DNA of 64,000 bases, taken from positions 284,100-348,099 of the forward strand of contig UESW01005040.1 of NCBI GenBank assembly GCA_900491605.1. The letters run 5' to 3'. The DNA is from Calamus simplicifolius. Taxonomy: Eukaryota; Streptophyta; Magnoliopsida; Arecales; Arecaceae. The notes under the pieces were generated by a model, which saw nothing but the letters and a program-made list of their open reading frames with translations, was not told the origin of the DNA and ran no database searches. Both the position numbers and the translations under genes were made by a program. Of this stretch, positions 12,366 to 22,974 are shown piece after piece. Numbering within the stretch: position 1 is the stretch's first letter; each line of letters begins with the position of its first letter.

Positions 12366-13110
12366 TTTTTTATAAACATTTCATGTAATTGATTTTCTGA
12401 TTTATGTATAGCTAAACCTAAGTCAATCCCGTAAGAAACCCAATCTAGAATCTGAAATCAATCCAATAAGATCATCGTACACTTAATTCAGATTCATAGT
12501 TGATCATTATAAAACAGCTAGACTAGGTTGCCGGTCAAATATATTCTCTCTGTCTACTCTTTTATTACTCTTTTTAATAAATACATTTTTGAGGCAGTAC
12601 ATCCGTTACAAATAAGAGTTCAGTTAATACTTCTCTCGCATAACATTGGAGATTTGTCTTGGTCCAAGAGGGAGGCGCTGCATCACCCTTGCTTATTTTA
12701 TCCTTTCAAACCTTTCAAAGTTCAAACCTTCTACGTGAGAGCAGATATTTTATCCTTCCTGTCGTCATGATACTGGATATGTCTATGCTTGTCAAAGTTC
12801 TCACAGAAGCAAGACGTGATTACCAGTACCTATCGCAAAGAAATCTTCTTATCATTGGACCAAGTAAAATATCCGAGACTATGATTTGTGTTGCATTTAA
12901 ATTACAAACAACTTTTGTACAATCAAAAGTGCATACAAATTAAAACTTTAGGATGAGCTGCAATTGCTCTTTTTTGGCGCAAAATAGAAACATATCAACT
13001 CGTTTGAATGCACATCCAGTCATTATATGTGACGTTAATCAGACGATGAATTCAACTCATACTTTTTGTCGGCCAAAATATGATATTTTTGTTCAGACAT
13101 ACATTTTGAT
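10417..13110. other. AT-rich intergenic DNA of duplication copy 1
   Basis: No gene found. It contains short TA microsatellites near 11433-11450 and 11685-11710 and a (GA)n run at about 12327-12362. The open frames at 12528-13195 show no recognisable domain and are not conserved as frames in the paralogous copy at 56.5-57.3 kb. Confidence 0.6.
12327..12362. repeat. (GA)n microsatellite
   Basis: An uninterrupted gag/gaga run of about 35 bases next to a short 'tatatata gcgcgagagag' junction. Confidence 0.9.
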
Positions 13111-13138
13111 TTTTTTTTCTTTTGGTACAAGCGGGCGG

Positions 13139-16100
13139 TCACACAAGTCTAGTATGAGTCAGCCCAGAAAGATCCGAATACATAAATTGCTGTAATAAAG
13201 AAGGACAGGGGTCGCCCGGCCTCCAGCTCCACAAACCAGTATGCTGGGCCACAGTAGAAGCCACCCAGTCCGCCGCCGTATTGGCTTCACGATAAGTATG
13301 GCGTATCTGAGCGCAGTCAACCTCCCGCAGCAAAGATCAAATATCCAAAAGAATCGGATTAGCAGGGTCAGAATGGCCTCTCTCTTTCTGCAGCCAAGAG
13401 ATGACTGTCATGGAATCTCCCTCAATCAAAATCCTCTGAGCATGAAGAGTCCGAACAACATATGAAATGCCCGCCCAAGCCGCATAAAGCTCGGACATAG
13501 GGACAGAAGAATCAAGAGAACCAAAGCCTCCAGCTCCTAGCAATTCACCATGAGAACCACGGATGACGAAAGCAGACCTAGCAGTTCTAGCGCGGACACT
13601 CTCGTCAAAGTTGATTTTGACGAACCCTGGAGGGGGGGCTCCCAGGAGATGAAAACCGTATGCCGGTTCGCTGCCGAGGCAGCAGGGGATCCCCAGAGGC
13701 CAGAGACGTCAGGACCAACATGAGAATAGTCCGCGACCAATGAACGAATCTTCCTAACAGTCCTGAGGGAAGAAATATAATCATCCGTGAAAAGAAGCTG
13801 GTTCCTCGAGAGCCAAATCTGATAAGCCGTGGCGGCCCAAAGACAACTTTGCTGCAGAAATCCTCTACGAAGCTGAAGAAGGAAAGTGGAGCGAGGGGAT
13901 CCCAAATCGTCCTCCCTGACATGATAGCCAACCAAATGCCATATCAGGCTTGCTCTGGGGTAGATGAATATAGCATGCTCAGGAGACTCCTCCTCCAACC
14001 TACAAAAAGGATAAGACGGCTGGATCGACAGACCCCTTCGGGAGAGAAGGGCACAGGTTGGGAGACAGTCCCACAGAACCTTCCAAATAAAAAGTTGCAC
14101 CCTGGAAAGGGTGGGAAGCTTCCAAATCCACGCAGCATCCACCGAGCGCTGCGAAATAGGCCTGAACATCTTCATCAAATCTTTGGTAGGAGCCCTAGAA
14201 AGACAAGATCTCTGCCAGAGTCTGGTGTCAGATAAACGGCCAGGAATAAGAGGCATCAATAGAATACGCCTAGAAAGCTCCAGCCCAAAAAATCGGGTCA
14301 CCGAAGGGATATGCCAGGCAGGGGGATCGAAGGAAATCAAATCCTTAACCCTTAAACCGGTAGGGGTATCGATACTAATAAATGAGGGCCATCGGGAAAG
14401 AGGAAGCTCAGAAATCCAGGTATCATGGATAACATCAATCGATGATCCATCTCCAATCATCCAAGATAAATTTTCCAGGATAGCATGACCGAACCGACAT
14501 ACCTCCCTCCAAAAGAAGAGCATCCTCGAGATGGCCTGATATGTAAATCCAACGACCAAGCACCATACCTAGCTCGCATCAAGGTGCTCCAAAGACACTG
14601 GGGATCCAAGAGAAATCTAGATGCGTGTCTAGCAAGAAGGGCATCCCTTCTAACAATCAGAGACTGGATTCCATGACCACCCTCTTGGATGGGCATATAG
14701 ACTGAATCCCAGGATAGCAGGTGAGTACCATGTCCTTCCTGCATGGAACCCCAAAGAAAATCCCAGAAACATCTCTCAATCCTCTTAAGGCAAGTGATTG
14801 GAATGACAGTGTTCGACAGAAGGTACAGAGGAAGAGAGGAAATAACTGAACGAATAATGATGACCCTAGCCATCATCGAGAGGCCAGTGACATGCCACCC
14901 CTCCAAATGCTGACGAACCCTCCTCTCAAGCTCTTCATAGTCAGAACAACAGGGACGACGCCCCATGATAGGGATCCCCAGATACATAAACCTGTTTGTC
15001 TGAGTAGATATACCAGACAGATTAATAATGGCATCCTTGGTAGTCCTAGAAGTCTTCGGGCTGAAGCATATAGAAGACTTGAGAAAGTTAACCTTCTGTC
15101 CTGAGGCCTGACAATACCGCTGAACGATGGAGTAGAAAGAATCCGCATTTTCTCTAGAGGCCTGGCCCAGAAGGATGCAATCGTCCGTGAAGAGGAGGTG
15201 AGAGACCAGAGGGCCATCAGTACCAGCCATAAATGGGACAATCCGCCGATCTAACTGAGCCTGATGGAAAGCACGTGAAAGATTATCCACAGCCAGAATA
15301 AATAGCAAAGGGGATAGAGGACATCCCTGCCTAATCCCCACAGAAGAGTGAAAAAACTCAGTCAGGCTACCGTTGATGATCAGAGAAAATGACGACCTCT
15401 GTATGCAAGCCATAATCCACTCAATAAATAGATCATCAAACCCAAACTCCTGAAGAGAGCGGAGTAAGAATGCCCAGCTCAATCTATCGTAGGCTCTCTC
15501 CATATCAAGCTTAACAGCCATAAGACAACGGCTGGCCGGAGCTTTCTGAAGATTATGCATAAACTCCTGGGCGATGAGGACATTGTCGGAAATGGAACGC
15601 CCTCTAATAAATGCCCCCTGTTCAGCCGAGATGAGGTGAGGAATCACCAAACTAAGGCGGCGAGCAAGAATCCGAGCACAGATATTATATAGAGTAGTGC
15701 AAAGACTAATAGGTCGAAAATGCTACGGAAGGGAGGCATCAGAGCGCTTGGGCACCAAAGCAATATAGGTCTGATTCCATTCGGCAGGAATGTGTTTAGA
15801 TTGGAACACTAACTGAATCGCCTGAACCACCTCCTGTCCAACAATGTCCCAGTAATGACGGAAGAAGAAAGGCGGAAAGCCGTCAGGCCCAGGGGCCTTA
15901 TTCGGACCGAGCTCCCAAAGGGCCGCCCTAATCTCTTTCGCTGAAATAGATCTGGCAAGCATGATGTTATCCAGGGAAGAGACCTTCCTGAAACAGGAAC
16001 CTAAAGAACCGGACTCCCCTCACCAGAGGACTCAGCCCACCTGGACTGGAAAAAGTGAAGAAGCATGCTCCTAATAGAGTGGGTGTCCTCCTGTATAATC

Positions 16101-17257
16101 CCCTCATCATCAACCAATCTCTGGATCCTGTTAGCAGCACGCCGCTCAAAGTTGCCTGATGGAAGAACCTGGTGTTTCGGTCGCCATCACGAATCCACTG
16201 AAACCTTGACCTCTGCCACCAATACACCTCCTGCTACCGCAAAAGAGAGTGATGCCGAGCAAGCTTATCCCTGAGAGTAGAGAGATCAGAGTCCAAAAGA
16301 AACCCGTCCAGGTCTTCCTTAGTCTGAATGGCACAAATATCGTTTTCAACCTGTTCAATTTGTCTAACCAAATCCCCCAGCTCCAATCTATTCCATCTAG
16401 ATAATCTATGCCTGGCCATCTTAAGACGGCGAGATAAGCGATAAACAACATTGCCCCTGACAGGAAGGTGCCAGATCTGGAAATGATAGAACGAGCAGCA
16501 GAGTGGGCCGTCCAAAACTGCTCAAATCTAAACTGCTTATGCTGGTACGATCAACCTCAGTGGATATGAGAATAGGGCAATGATCAGAAGCGATCCTAGA
16601 CAGATGGGAGACAGTAGCCGCTGGGAATAAGTGAAGCCACTGAGCCGTTGCCATAGCTCTGTCAAGCCTTTCCCAAACACAAGCCGTCCCCTGACGATTA
16701 TTGCACCAGGTAAATTGGGGTCCCGAATACCCCAAATCCAACAACCCAGCAGTAGCAATAAAAGATCTAAATTCACTGATATTAGCTGAGGCAGTAACAC
16801 GTCTGCCCCCTCGTTTCTCATTAGCCTCAGTAATGTAGTTGAAATCCCCAGCAATGATAGAAGGAAGACCTTGAGCTAGAAGGGAACTTAGTTCAGCCCA
16901 AAGAACCCTTCTCTCCCTCTAGTCCGTGCTAGCATAGACCGCCGATAGGAGCCAGGGGTCAGAAGATCCCTCAGAGACGACCAGTGTGACCTGCTGGCTA
17001 CACTGATGAAAAGCATCTATTGTAACAGCAGATGTACACCACATGGCCAAAATACCACCAGATAGGCCATCAGCCTCCACTGCATAAGAGGCCCACGTGC
17101 GAGTAATCTGTCTATGGAACCGAGCCAGACTATCACCCGCCAATCTGGTTTCCAAAAGGATACAGATGTCAAACTTATATAACTGTAACAACCTACCAAA
17201 GGAAGATCGAAAAGATGGCTTTCGAGCTCCTCTCACATTCCAAACTAATAGCTTCAT
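13139..17257 (-). pseudogene. LINE ORF2 (endonuclease, reverse transcriptase, zf-RVT, RNase H)
   Basis: Starts at the ATG at 17257 (MKLLVWNVRGARKP, typical L1 endonuclease N-terminus; LETRL follows). Endonuclease continues to about 16421 in another frame (LDRAMA, ASDHCPIL). Reverse transcriptase runs about 15962-14650: GPNKAPGPDGFPP, a stop in 'SLP*HFRPIS' at about 15723, AVKLDMERAYDRL, GIRQGCPLSPLLF and FTDDCILLG (the catalytic FADD box reads FTDD). zf-RVT follows at about 14559-13900 (MIGDGSS, WKVLWDCLPTC). RNase H is at 13615-13139, ending GLTHTRLV. At least four frame breaks. It would nick target DNA and prime reverse transcription (family knowledge). Confidence 0.88.
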
Positions 17258-17258
17258 T

Positions 17259-18920
17259 TTACAAGCTGGGTGAAACTGGGACCCCTACCTGGTCCTCTAT
17301 CATAATACTATCAGAAATACATCCTTTAATCTGGGAGCCTTCAACAGCCATCTCATCTGAGCAGGCCGACGTTCCTCCCTCTTCAACAACAAACACTTCC
17401 ACCTGGGAGGAATGCACCGGGGATAAGACTCCTGAACCCAGGCCAACAGAATCTCTAGGTACAGTCTCAACGGAAGACCCAGCACCCTGAGCAGGATATG
17501 ACCTAATTAACATCTGGCCACCTTCCGGCCGAGAAGGAGAAGGATCAGGCCTGACAGACGATGATGATTTGATCCCTCCTTTTTTCAACAAAGGTGCCTT
17601 GCCTTTCTCCTTCCGATTCACCGATTTGGGAAAAGACCTGGGAGACATAGAATCCTCCGGTCTAGCCCGTTTCAATGGACCCGAACTACCATCCATATAG
17701 CCCAATTGACCATGTACATCCAGATCCAAACCAAGTGAGGAGAAAGGATTATGTGTCTCCACTGAATTGTTCAGACTCAAAACCCGGGAGCCCTCCTTAT
17801 CAGCTGACAACTGCTCCTCCTCAATAGCCTTAAAAATGGCACGGCCACAGTTAACCGGCACGCCCTTTGAATGAGAATTCGAAACCTCCAAATTCCTCTC
17901 AGAGTGGTTCAGCACAGCTCCCTTGTCAGGCACCTCCTTCTTGGATGATAAGGACCTCCGGCGAGCCACCTTTGCCGGAAACACCCATCCAACATTCAAT
18001 CCTTCAGACGTCAAGCTAATCCCGCCCTTAACTATCGGGGGATCAGAAACATTGGCTGCTGCATACGATGAAGCCTTCATCTGGGCTTTCCCTTCCCTGC
18101 AACCTGAGGATCAGTACCAAGCCTCCTCTGTCTAACTGCAGTTAGCCAAGGCCCAAATACAGGGGCAGGAACAGAGCCATCCTTGCTAGCCTGCGCCGGA
18201 GTGGAGCACGAACCATTCAGGTGCATCGATCCACAATCCATGCAGAGCCCCTGAATGTTCTCATACGCAAACTGCTGCCAGAACCTCTGATGAGTTCCCT
18301 AAACTCGAGCTCCAGGCCGAAGGGGACGACGAAGATCAACCCGGATGCAAACCCTTGCGAAGGCTCCCCTGTTCTTCGCCAAGGTTGCAGCATCGGCACA
18401 CCAGTAATCACCCGTCGCTGCCATGATTAGTTTGAGGAAGTCCTCCTTCCAAAACTCAAGCGGAAGGTTCACCAGTCTCACCCAAATCAAAGCCAACGAG
18501 ATTGAATCAACTGCCGGCGTGAAGTCCGGCCGCCACGCCTCAACCCAATTACCTGACCGTTGATCACCCATGGTCGCTGCATCACCAAATTTCGGGCTTC
18601 CGGAGTTTCGAAATGGAAATATGGCAACGAAATGCCATGCTGATCGGGGATATGTTACCTGGAACTCCAGCGCGCCGGAATTCACAGATAAACGCTTCAG
18701 CAGAAACCCATTTCTGGTAGGAACGGGCCAAGATGACCGTCTGCTGCCATCCAACGACCTCTGCTTGAAGCTCCTTCGCCGGAATGGTCACCACCTCAGG
18801 GAACGAAGACTCTAGCCTCGGTACCTCATCCGGTGAGGGAGAGGAAGCCATCCAGAAAGACTCCGAATCCGCAGCCCTCTGCTCGGAATCTCGGCTAACA
18901 GGAGCCGCATTCGACGCCAT
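17259..18920 (-). pseudogene. LINE ORF1 (gag-like, DUF4283 and zinc knuckle)
   Basis: The likely start is the ATG at 18920 (MASNAAPVSRDSEQ). A DUF4283 nucleic-acid-binding domain follows across a frameshift near 18600-18740 (LARSYQKWVSAEAF, then LEFQVTYPRSAWHFV and WRPDFTPAVDSISLALIWVR). A zinc-knuckle-like motif, C-x2-C-x3-H-x4-C (LCMDCGSMHLNGSC), lies at about 18250-18205. The C-terminal part, 18080-17259, is an uninterrupted 273-codon low-complexity tail rich in Ser, Gly and basic residues. The protein would package LINE RNA (known role of the family). The stop codon TAA at 17259-17261 is one base before the ORF2 start. Confidence 0.85.
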
Positions 18921-19092
18921 GGGAGCAGAAGGGGCAGCGGAAAGAACAACCTGAGCTGAAGCGGAGAGAAGGCACCGGGGATCGCCGGAGAATCGAAGAA
19001 GAAGACCTCTGAGCACTAATCTTAAAGCATGGAAGTTAAACAGCACTAGAGAGCAAGGTGCACGATTCTCAAAGCAAACTCAATATAGCCCA

Positions 19093-19620
19093 ATTACCGT
19101 GACCCTTCTTCCTACTTTCCGTATTTTCTGCAGAACTGTCTTATCTTTATTTTTCAAGTGAATAACGGCATGAAGACTAAATGATGTGCTAAAGACTTTC
19201 TAAGTGATTAGAAAAAATATATACCTGCCCTTGAGGACTCCGAAACCTACCAATGCACATTGCTGAATTAAATAATTTAAGTTTTACGTATCTATATAAA
19301 ATCTAATTGTTTAAATAAATAAAAATATAATCAAGTTTAAATTAATTAGATCATAATCATGATATTTTTGAGTTGACAGATTAACATGCAACAGCATATA
19401 ATTATAATATAAAAATATTTAAAATTATTATAAATTTATTTATTTTGTATTAGATTTCAATGGTATTGTTATGTTATGTTCAACTTCTGTATATTCATGT
19501 AGATTGAAATAATCTTGACTTTGAAAATCATGTTCTCGACTGCCTGTAAAGTCTTCTTTTATTTTTAAATTTTTAATTTTTCATCCCTGTGGAGGTTGAG
19601 TTTGATTGCTCAACATTTTT
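19093..19620. other. intergenic DNA of duplication copy 1
   Basis: Collinear with about 57325-58320 of copy 2, for example 'gtgctaaagactttctaagtgattagaaaaa' words shared with 57430-57465. No gene recognised. Confidence 0.6.
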
Positions 19621-19779
19621 TATGACGATGGGGCCAGTGGGCCCTCTATAGGCCACTATGACAACTTCTGGGTTCGACCTTAGTGAATCGATCTTTCCTT
19701 CGCGGGCCCAATAAGTCTAGGGTGGCCTCTCTGAGTCTGCCACCTTTTCTCTCTCCTCCATATGAAGCCAGCCTCGGCC

Positions 19780-20285
19780 TCGGCCATGAACAGTGTCAGC
19801 CACCATGAACAGTGTCGGCCATGAACAGTGCTCGGCCACCTCAGCCTCGCCCTCGGCCATGAACATGTCGGTCATGAATAGTGTCGGCCACCATGAACAG
19901 TGTCGGCCATGAACAGTGTGGGCCACCATGAACAGTGCTCGGCCACCTCAGCCTCGGCCTCGGCCATGAACAGTGTCGGCCATAAAAAGTGTCGGCCACC
20001 ATGAACAGTGTCGGCCACCATGAACAGTGTCGGCCACTATGAATAGTGCTCGGCCACCTCAGCCTCGGCCTCGGCCATGAACAGTGTCGGCCATGAAAAG
20101 TGTCGGCAACCATGAACAGTGCTCAGCCACCTCAGCCTCGGCTTCGGCCATGAACAGTGTCGGCCATCATGAACAGTGCCATGCAAGTGAACATTGCCAT
20201 GCAAGTAAACAGTGCCATGCAAGTGTTCACCCACAGCCTTCTCTAAAGCTCATCCAAGGGCATGAACAGTGCCATGCAAGCACTC
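19780..20285. repeat. minisatellite of 'ggccatgaacagtgtc' and 'aacagtgccatgcaagt' units
   Basis: Roughly 20 imperfect copies of 'atgaacagtg' joined by 'tcggccac' or 'ctcggccacctcagcctcgg' spacers, with a terminal sub-array of 'aacagtgccatgcaagt' at about 20170-20280. It lies 350-850 bp upstream of the TATA-like site of the same LTR. Long open frames through it on both strands are repeat artefacts. Confidence 0.85.
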
Positions 20286-20611
20286 TATAATCAATACTCT
20301 ACAAGGGACAGCTGGCTTCAACTCCAAACTACATCTTCTGCCCTAATGGCTGCACCTTGGGACCCACATGCCTAACTTTATCACCCATCGTTGCCCGCGC
20401 AGGAATGCAAAAAAAAAAAAGATGACGTAGGGGACACGTCTAGAAAGCGCCGTAGCGATCGGCCATGCCCTGCAGCACCCCATGCTTCATGAACATCAAT
20501 TAATGCTCTGACTAATGGCAGCACCCCATGCTTCACGGACATCAGTTCTGACACTTCACCCATCAAAGTCATCATTATGGAGCCTCAACCACTCAAGCCA
20601 GATAAACTCTT

Positions 20612-20632
20612 AAGCATCTATAAAATGGGTAA
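20612..20632 (+). promoter_or_regulatory. putative LTR core promoter
   Basis: A TATA box-like tctataaaatggg within the host LTR, followed about 90 bp later by a pyrimidine-rich leader (tctctctctctttctc). Position and context fit the U3/R boundary of an LTR; this is inference. Confidence 0.45.
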
Positions 20633-21610
20633 GAGGGACCCCCGACCAGAAAACAAACTTATTACACTCCTAAACGCTCACAGAGAGAGCTCTTCTTTGA
20701 GCCTCTCTCTCTCTTTCTCTTTCGAGCTTCCCCAAGCTCACGACTGTTGCCCAGAGTGACTAACTTGAGCGTCGAAGGGTTCCCACCGGAGCATCTTGTT
20801 GGCCCAGATGGCAACCCAAGAGGGGGGGGGGGGAATTGGGTTCTTAAAAAAATTTAACCTTTTTAAAACTATGACTTTGAAATAATTAAGTGCAGAATAG
20901 ATTTCAATGACAAATGAAGAGATAGAGAGAGAGACAATTAAAGCATGACAAACATAATGATTTTATAGTGGTTCGGTGTATCCAACACCTACGTCCACTC
21001 CCAAGTTCTACTTGGGTCCACACTATAATCAACTAGATTATAGCCGAGTTGTTTTACAAGATCACAACTCAAAACTTGTTGTTTTTCGGGTGCACAATGA
21101 ATCCAGCTGGTTTTTCGGGCTCACCAGCACAAAACCCAAACTCAAGCTAATCTAGCTTGCCCCGAGGTATACTACCTCCACTAATTCAATCCCCCTGATT
21201 GAACTAGCAAAAACAAGAAAGAATAATGTTTACATTAACAAACAGCTCCTCAAATGAGCAAATATTCAAAGTAAATGACAAGGTTAGAAAAGCTTGTTAG
21301 AAGTAGATTGGATTTGAGCTTTTCTTCTTTTCCTCTTCTCTTTGGAGATGTTGAATCAGGCCTCAGCTTTGATTCTTCACAGATGTTGCAGATGAGATGT
21401 TGAAAAATCACAGAAAATAGAGCTTTTTCTTCTTTTGAGAAATCCTCTGATTTTCAAGTTGAATGCCTTGGATTTCTCTTTGAGCTTTTTGGAGTAGAAG
21501 GATTTGAACTTGGATACTTTTCTCTTTGATTTCAGGCTCAAGACTTCTCGGATTTTTGATTTGTATTCACTCCGTTTTTTTCGTTATTTTTCAAACGAGC
21601 TTTCTCCCCC

Positions 21611-21618
21611 TTTTTATA
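21611..21618 (-). promoter_or_regulatory. LTR TATA box (3' LTR)
   Basis: The minus strand reads ctataaaaaggggg, which also occurs in the 5' LTR at 30495-30502. It sits between the U3 repeat array and the conserved downstream part of the LTR, as expected for an LTR promoter. Confidence 0.6.
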
Positions 21619-21769
21619 GATTTCCTTTAATCCATTTTTGGTGAGAAAACTAGCCGTTGGAATGTACCTGGAAAGTTTTTCCAAACAAAATATATCCGTT
21701 AGAAGTTAGGTGAAAAGAAAATATCACCGTTTGAGCTGATCTGGCATTTTAAAAATCCATTTCTGACAG

Positions 21770-22115
21770 TTGGAGTCGGCTCCAATTTTTCAGGTGTCGG
21801 CTCCAAGTCGTGTATCCAAAAATAGAAAGTTCTGAGTTCGTCGAGGAGTCGGCTCCGAAAAAGTTAAGTGTCGGCTCGCCATTGTCAGGTGTCGGCTCCA
21901 AAAGACTGTAAGTGTTGGCTCCAAGGTAGTCAAAAATCATACGTTCTATCCCCGTGTCGGAGTTGGCTCCAGACACTGTAAGTGTCGGCTCCGAAACTCT
22001 GGGTGTTGGCTCCGAAACTCTGGGTATCGGCTCCAGACCGTATCAAAAATTAGAAAGTCATTTGATTGGCCATAGGGGGTCGGCTCCAAATTTCCAAGGT
22101 GTCGACTCCAAGTTC
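21770..22115 (-). repeat. U3 array of GTCGGCTCC-type units (3' LTR)
   Basis: About a dozen degenerate units of 'ggtgtcggctccaa', spaced 20-50 bp apart, for example gagtcggctcc, ggtgtcggctcc, aagtgtcggctcc and ggtgtcgactcc. The same array is in the other LTR at about 30650-30970. Confidence 0.85.
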
Positions 22116-22280
22116 TGAATTTTAAAACTTATCTTTGGCACTTGATTCAAAATACGTTTCTAAATGCCTTTTGATTAAACAAATATTTTAAGCCCTGAAA
22201 CACTTGTTAAATTTATCAGTAACACAATAAATATACTTAATTCCTTTATTAATAATCAAAATCAATAATTGGATCAATAA

Positions 22281-22296
22281 TCTCCCCTTTTTTATG
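22281..22296 (-). other. polypurine tract of the Sirevirus
   Basis: The minus strand reads aaaaaaggggaga directly before the 3' LTR. This is the standard plus-strand priming site position. Confidence 0.75.
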
Positions 22297-22344
22297 ATTA
22301 TAAAAACATTGAGTATATGCATAGGATTCTTTAATCAAAATTTT

Positions 22345-22725
22345 CAAATATATGATCCTCACAGGTAAGCTCCCCCTGAATAAGGTAGCTCCCCCTATGA
22401 AGTTCAATTTAACAATCGTTCTTCCTTTTGCTTTACATGTTTGATACTTGGAATTTAGTTATATCAATTTTCACTTAAGCTTATTTAAATTAATGCATAT
22501 CCAAAATAACTTGATATCAATCAAATACCAATCAATATATGATCATCATAGGTAAGCTCCCCTGAATAAGGTAGCTCCCCCTATGAAGTTCAATTTAACA
22601 ATTGTTCTTCCTTTTGCTTTACATGTTTGATACTTGGAATTTAGTTATATCAATTTTTACTTAAGCTTATTTAAATTAATGCATATCCAAAATAACTTGA
22701 TATCAATCAAATACCAATCAATGCT
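22345..22725 (-). repeat. tandem duplication with PPT-like boxes
   Basis: Two copies of about 188 bp (about 22350-22537 and 22538-22724) with few differences. Each contains two aggggga-gc boxes on the minus strand (plus: taagctcccc..tgaataaggtagctccccctatg). Sireviruses are known for repeated PPT-like boxes upstream of the 3' LTR; assigning these boxes to that class is inference. Confidence 0.8.
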
Positions 22726-22974
22726 TAACTAATAATCAATGCATATACGACATAACTTTCTTCCCCTTTTTTGTAATCAACAAAAAGACTAAGAGAAGTC
22801 AAGTAAAAGGTTAAAATTGATAGATCAAAAGATAATTTCATTGCATTAAAAAGTCAAGTGTTACAAAATGAAACTGAACTTTGTCAACTATCAAACTATA
22901 CATCAACCAACAATTTTACGTTAAGATTTCAAAATGAAACATCAAACAACAACTTTTACTTCATTACATGAAAA

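Larger units (their letters stand above)
13111..19092 (-). mobile_element. near full-length L1-type LINE with RNase H (copy B)
   Basis: About 6.0 kb in minus orientation. The 3' end abuts a T-run (poly-A) at 13111-13119 followed by 'ggtacaagcgggcggtcacac'. Domains along the minus strand: ORF1 gag-like protein (DUF4283 plus zinc knuckle), AP endonuclease, reverse transcriptase, zf-RVT and RNase H. The insertion point is shown by the paralogous empty site at about 57318-57325 (tgttttgattaacgtgg), but the expected TSD is not clear, only a short att/aatt match. Stops and frameshifts occur in both ORFs, so this copy is immobile. Confidence 0.92.
20797..22279 (-). repeat. Sirevirus 3' LTR
   Basis: Starts tgttggcccag and aligns along its whole length with 29686-31130. 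It contains an imperfect hairpin gaggta-tac-tacctc near 21164-21178, and a TATA box for the minus strand (TATAAAAA) at 21611-21618. The U3 part (about 21770-22110) holds the GTCGGCTCC array. It carries a G-run at about 20821-20831. Confidence 0.93.

Noticed and set aside
12659..12943. 94-codon plus-strand frame in intergenic DNA
   Set aside because: No domain, and the frame is not kept in the paralogous copy at 56.6-57.2 kb.
13849..15104. Plus-strand frames of 60-128 codons
   Set aside because: Shadows of the minus-strand LINE ORF2, which has clear RT and zf-RVT motifs.
19717..20290. Open frames with HGRHCSW repeats
   Set aside because: Artefacts of the atgaacagtg minisatellite; no domain, both strands open.
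21164..21178. Palindrome gaggta-tac-tacctc as a regulatory site
   Set aside because: Present in both Sirevirus LTRs, but function cannot be supported beyond its conservation between the two LTRs.
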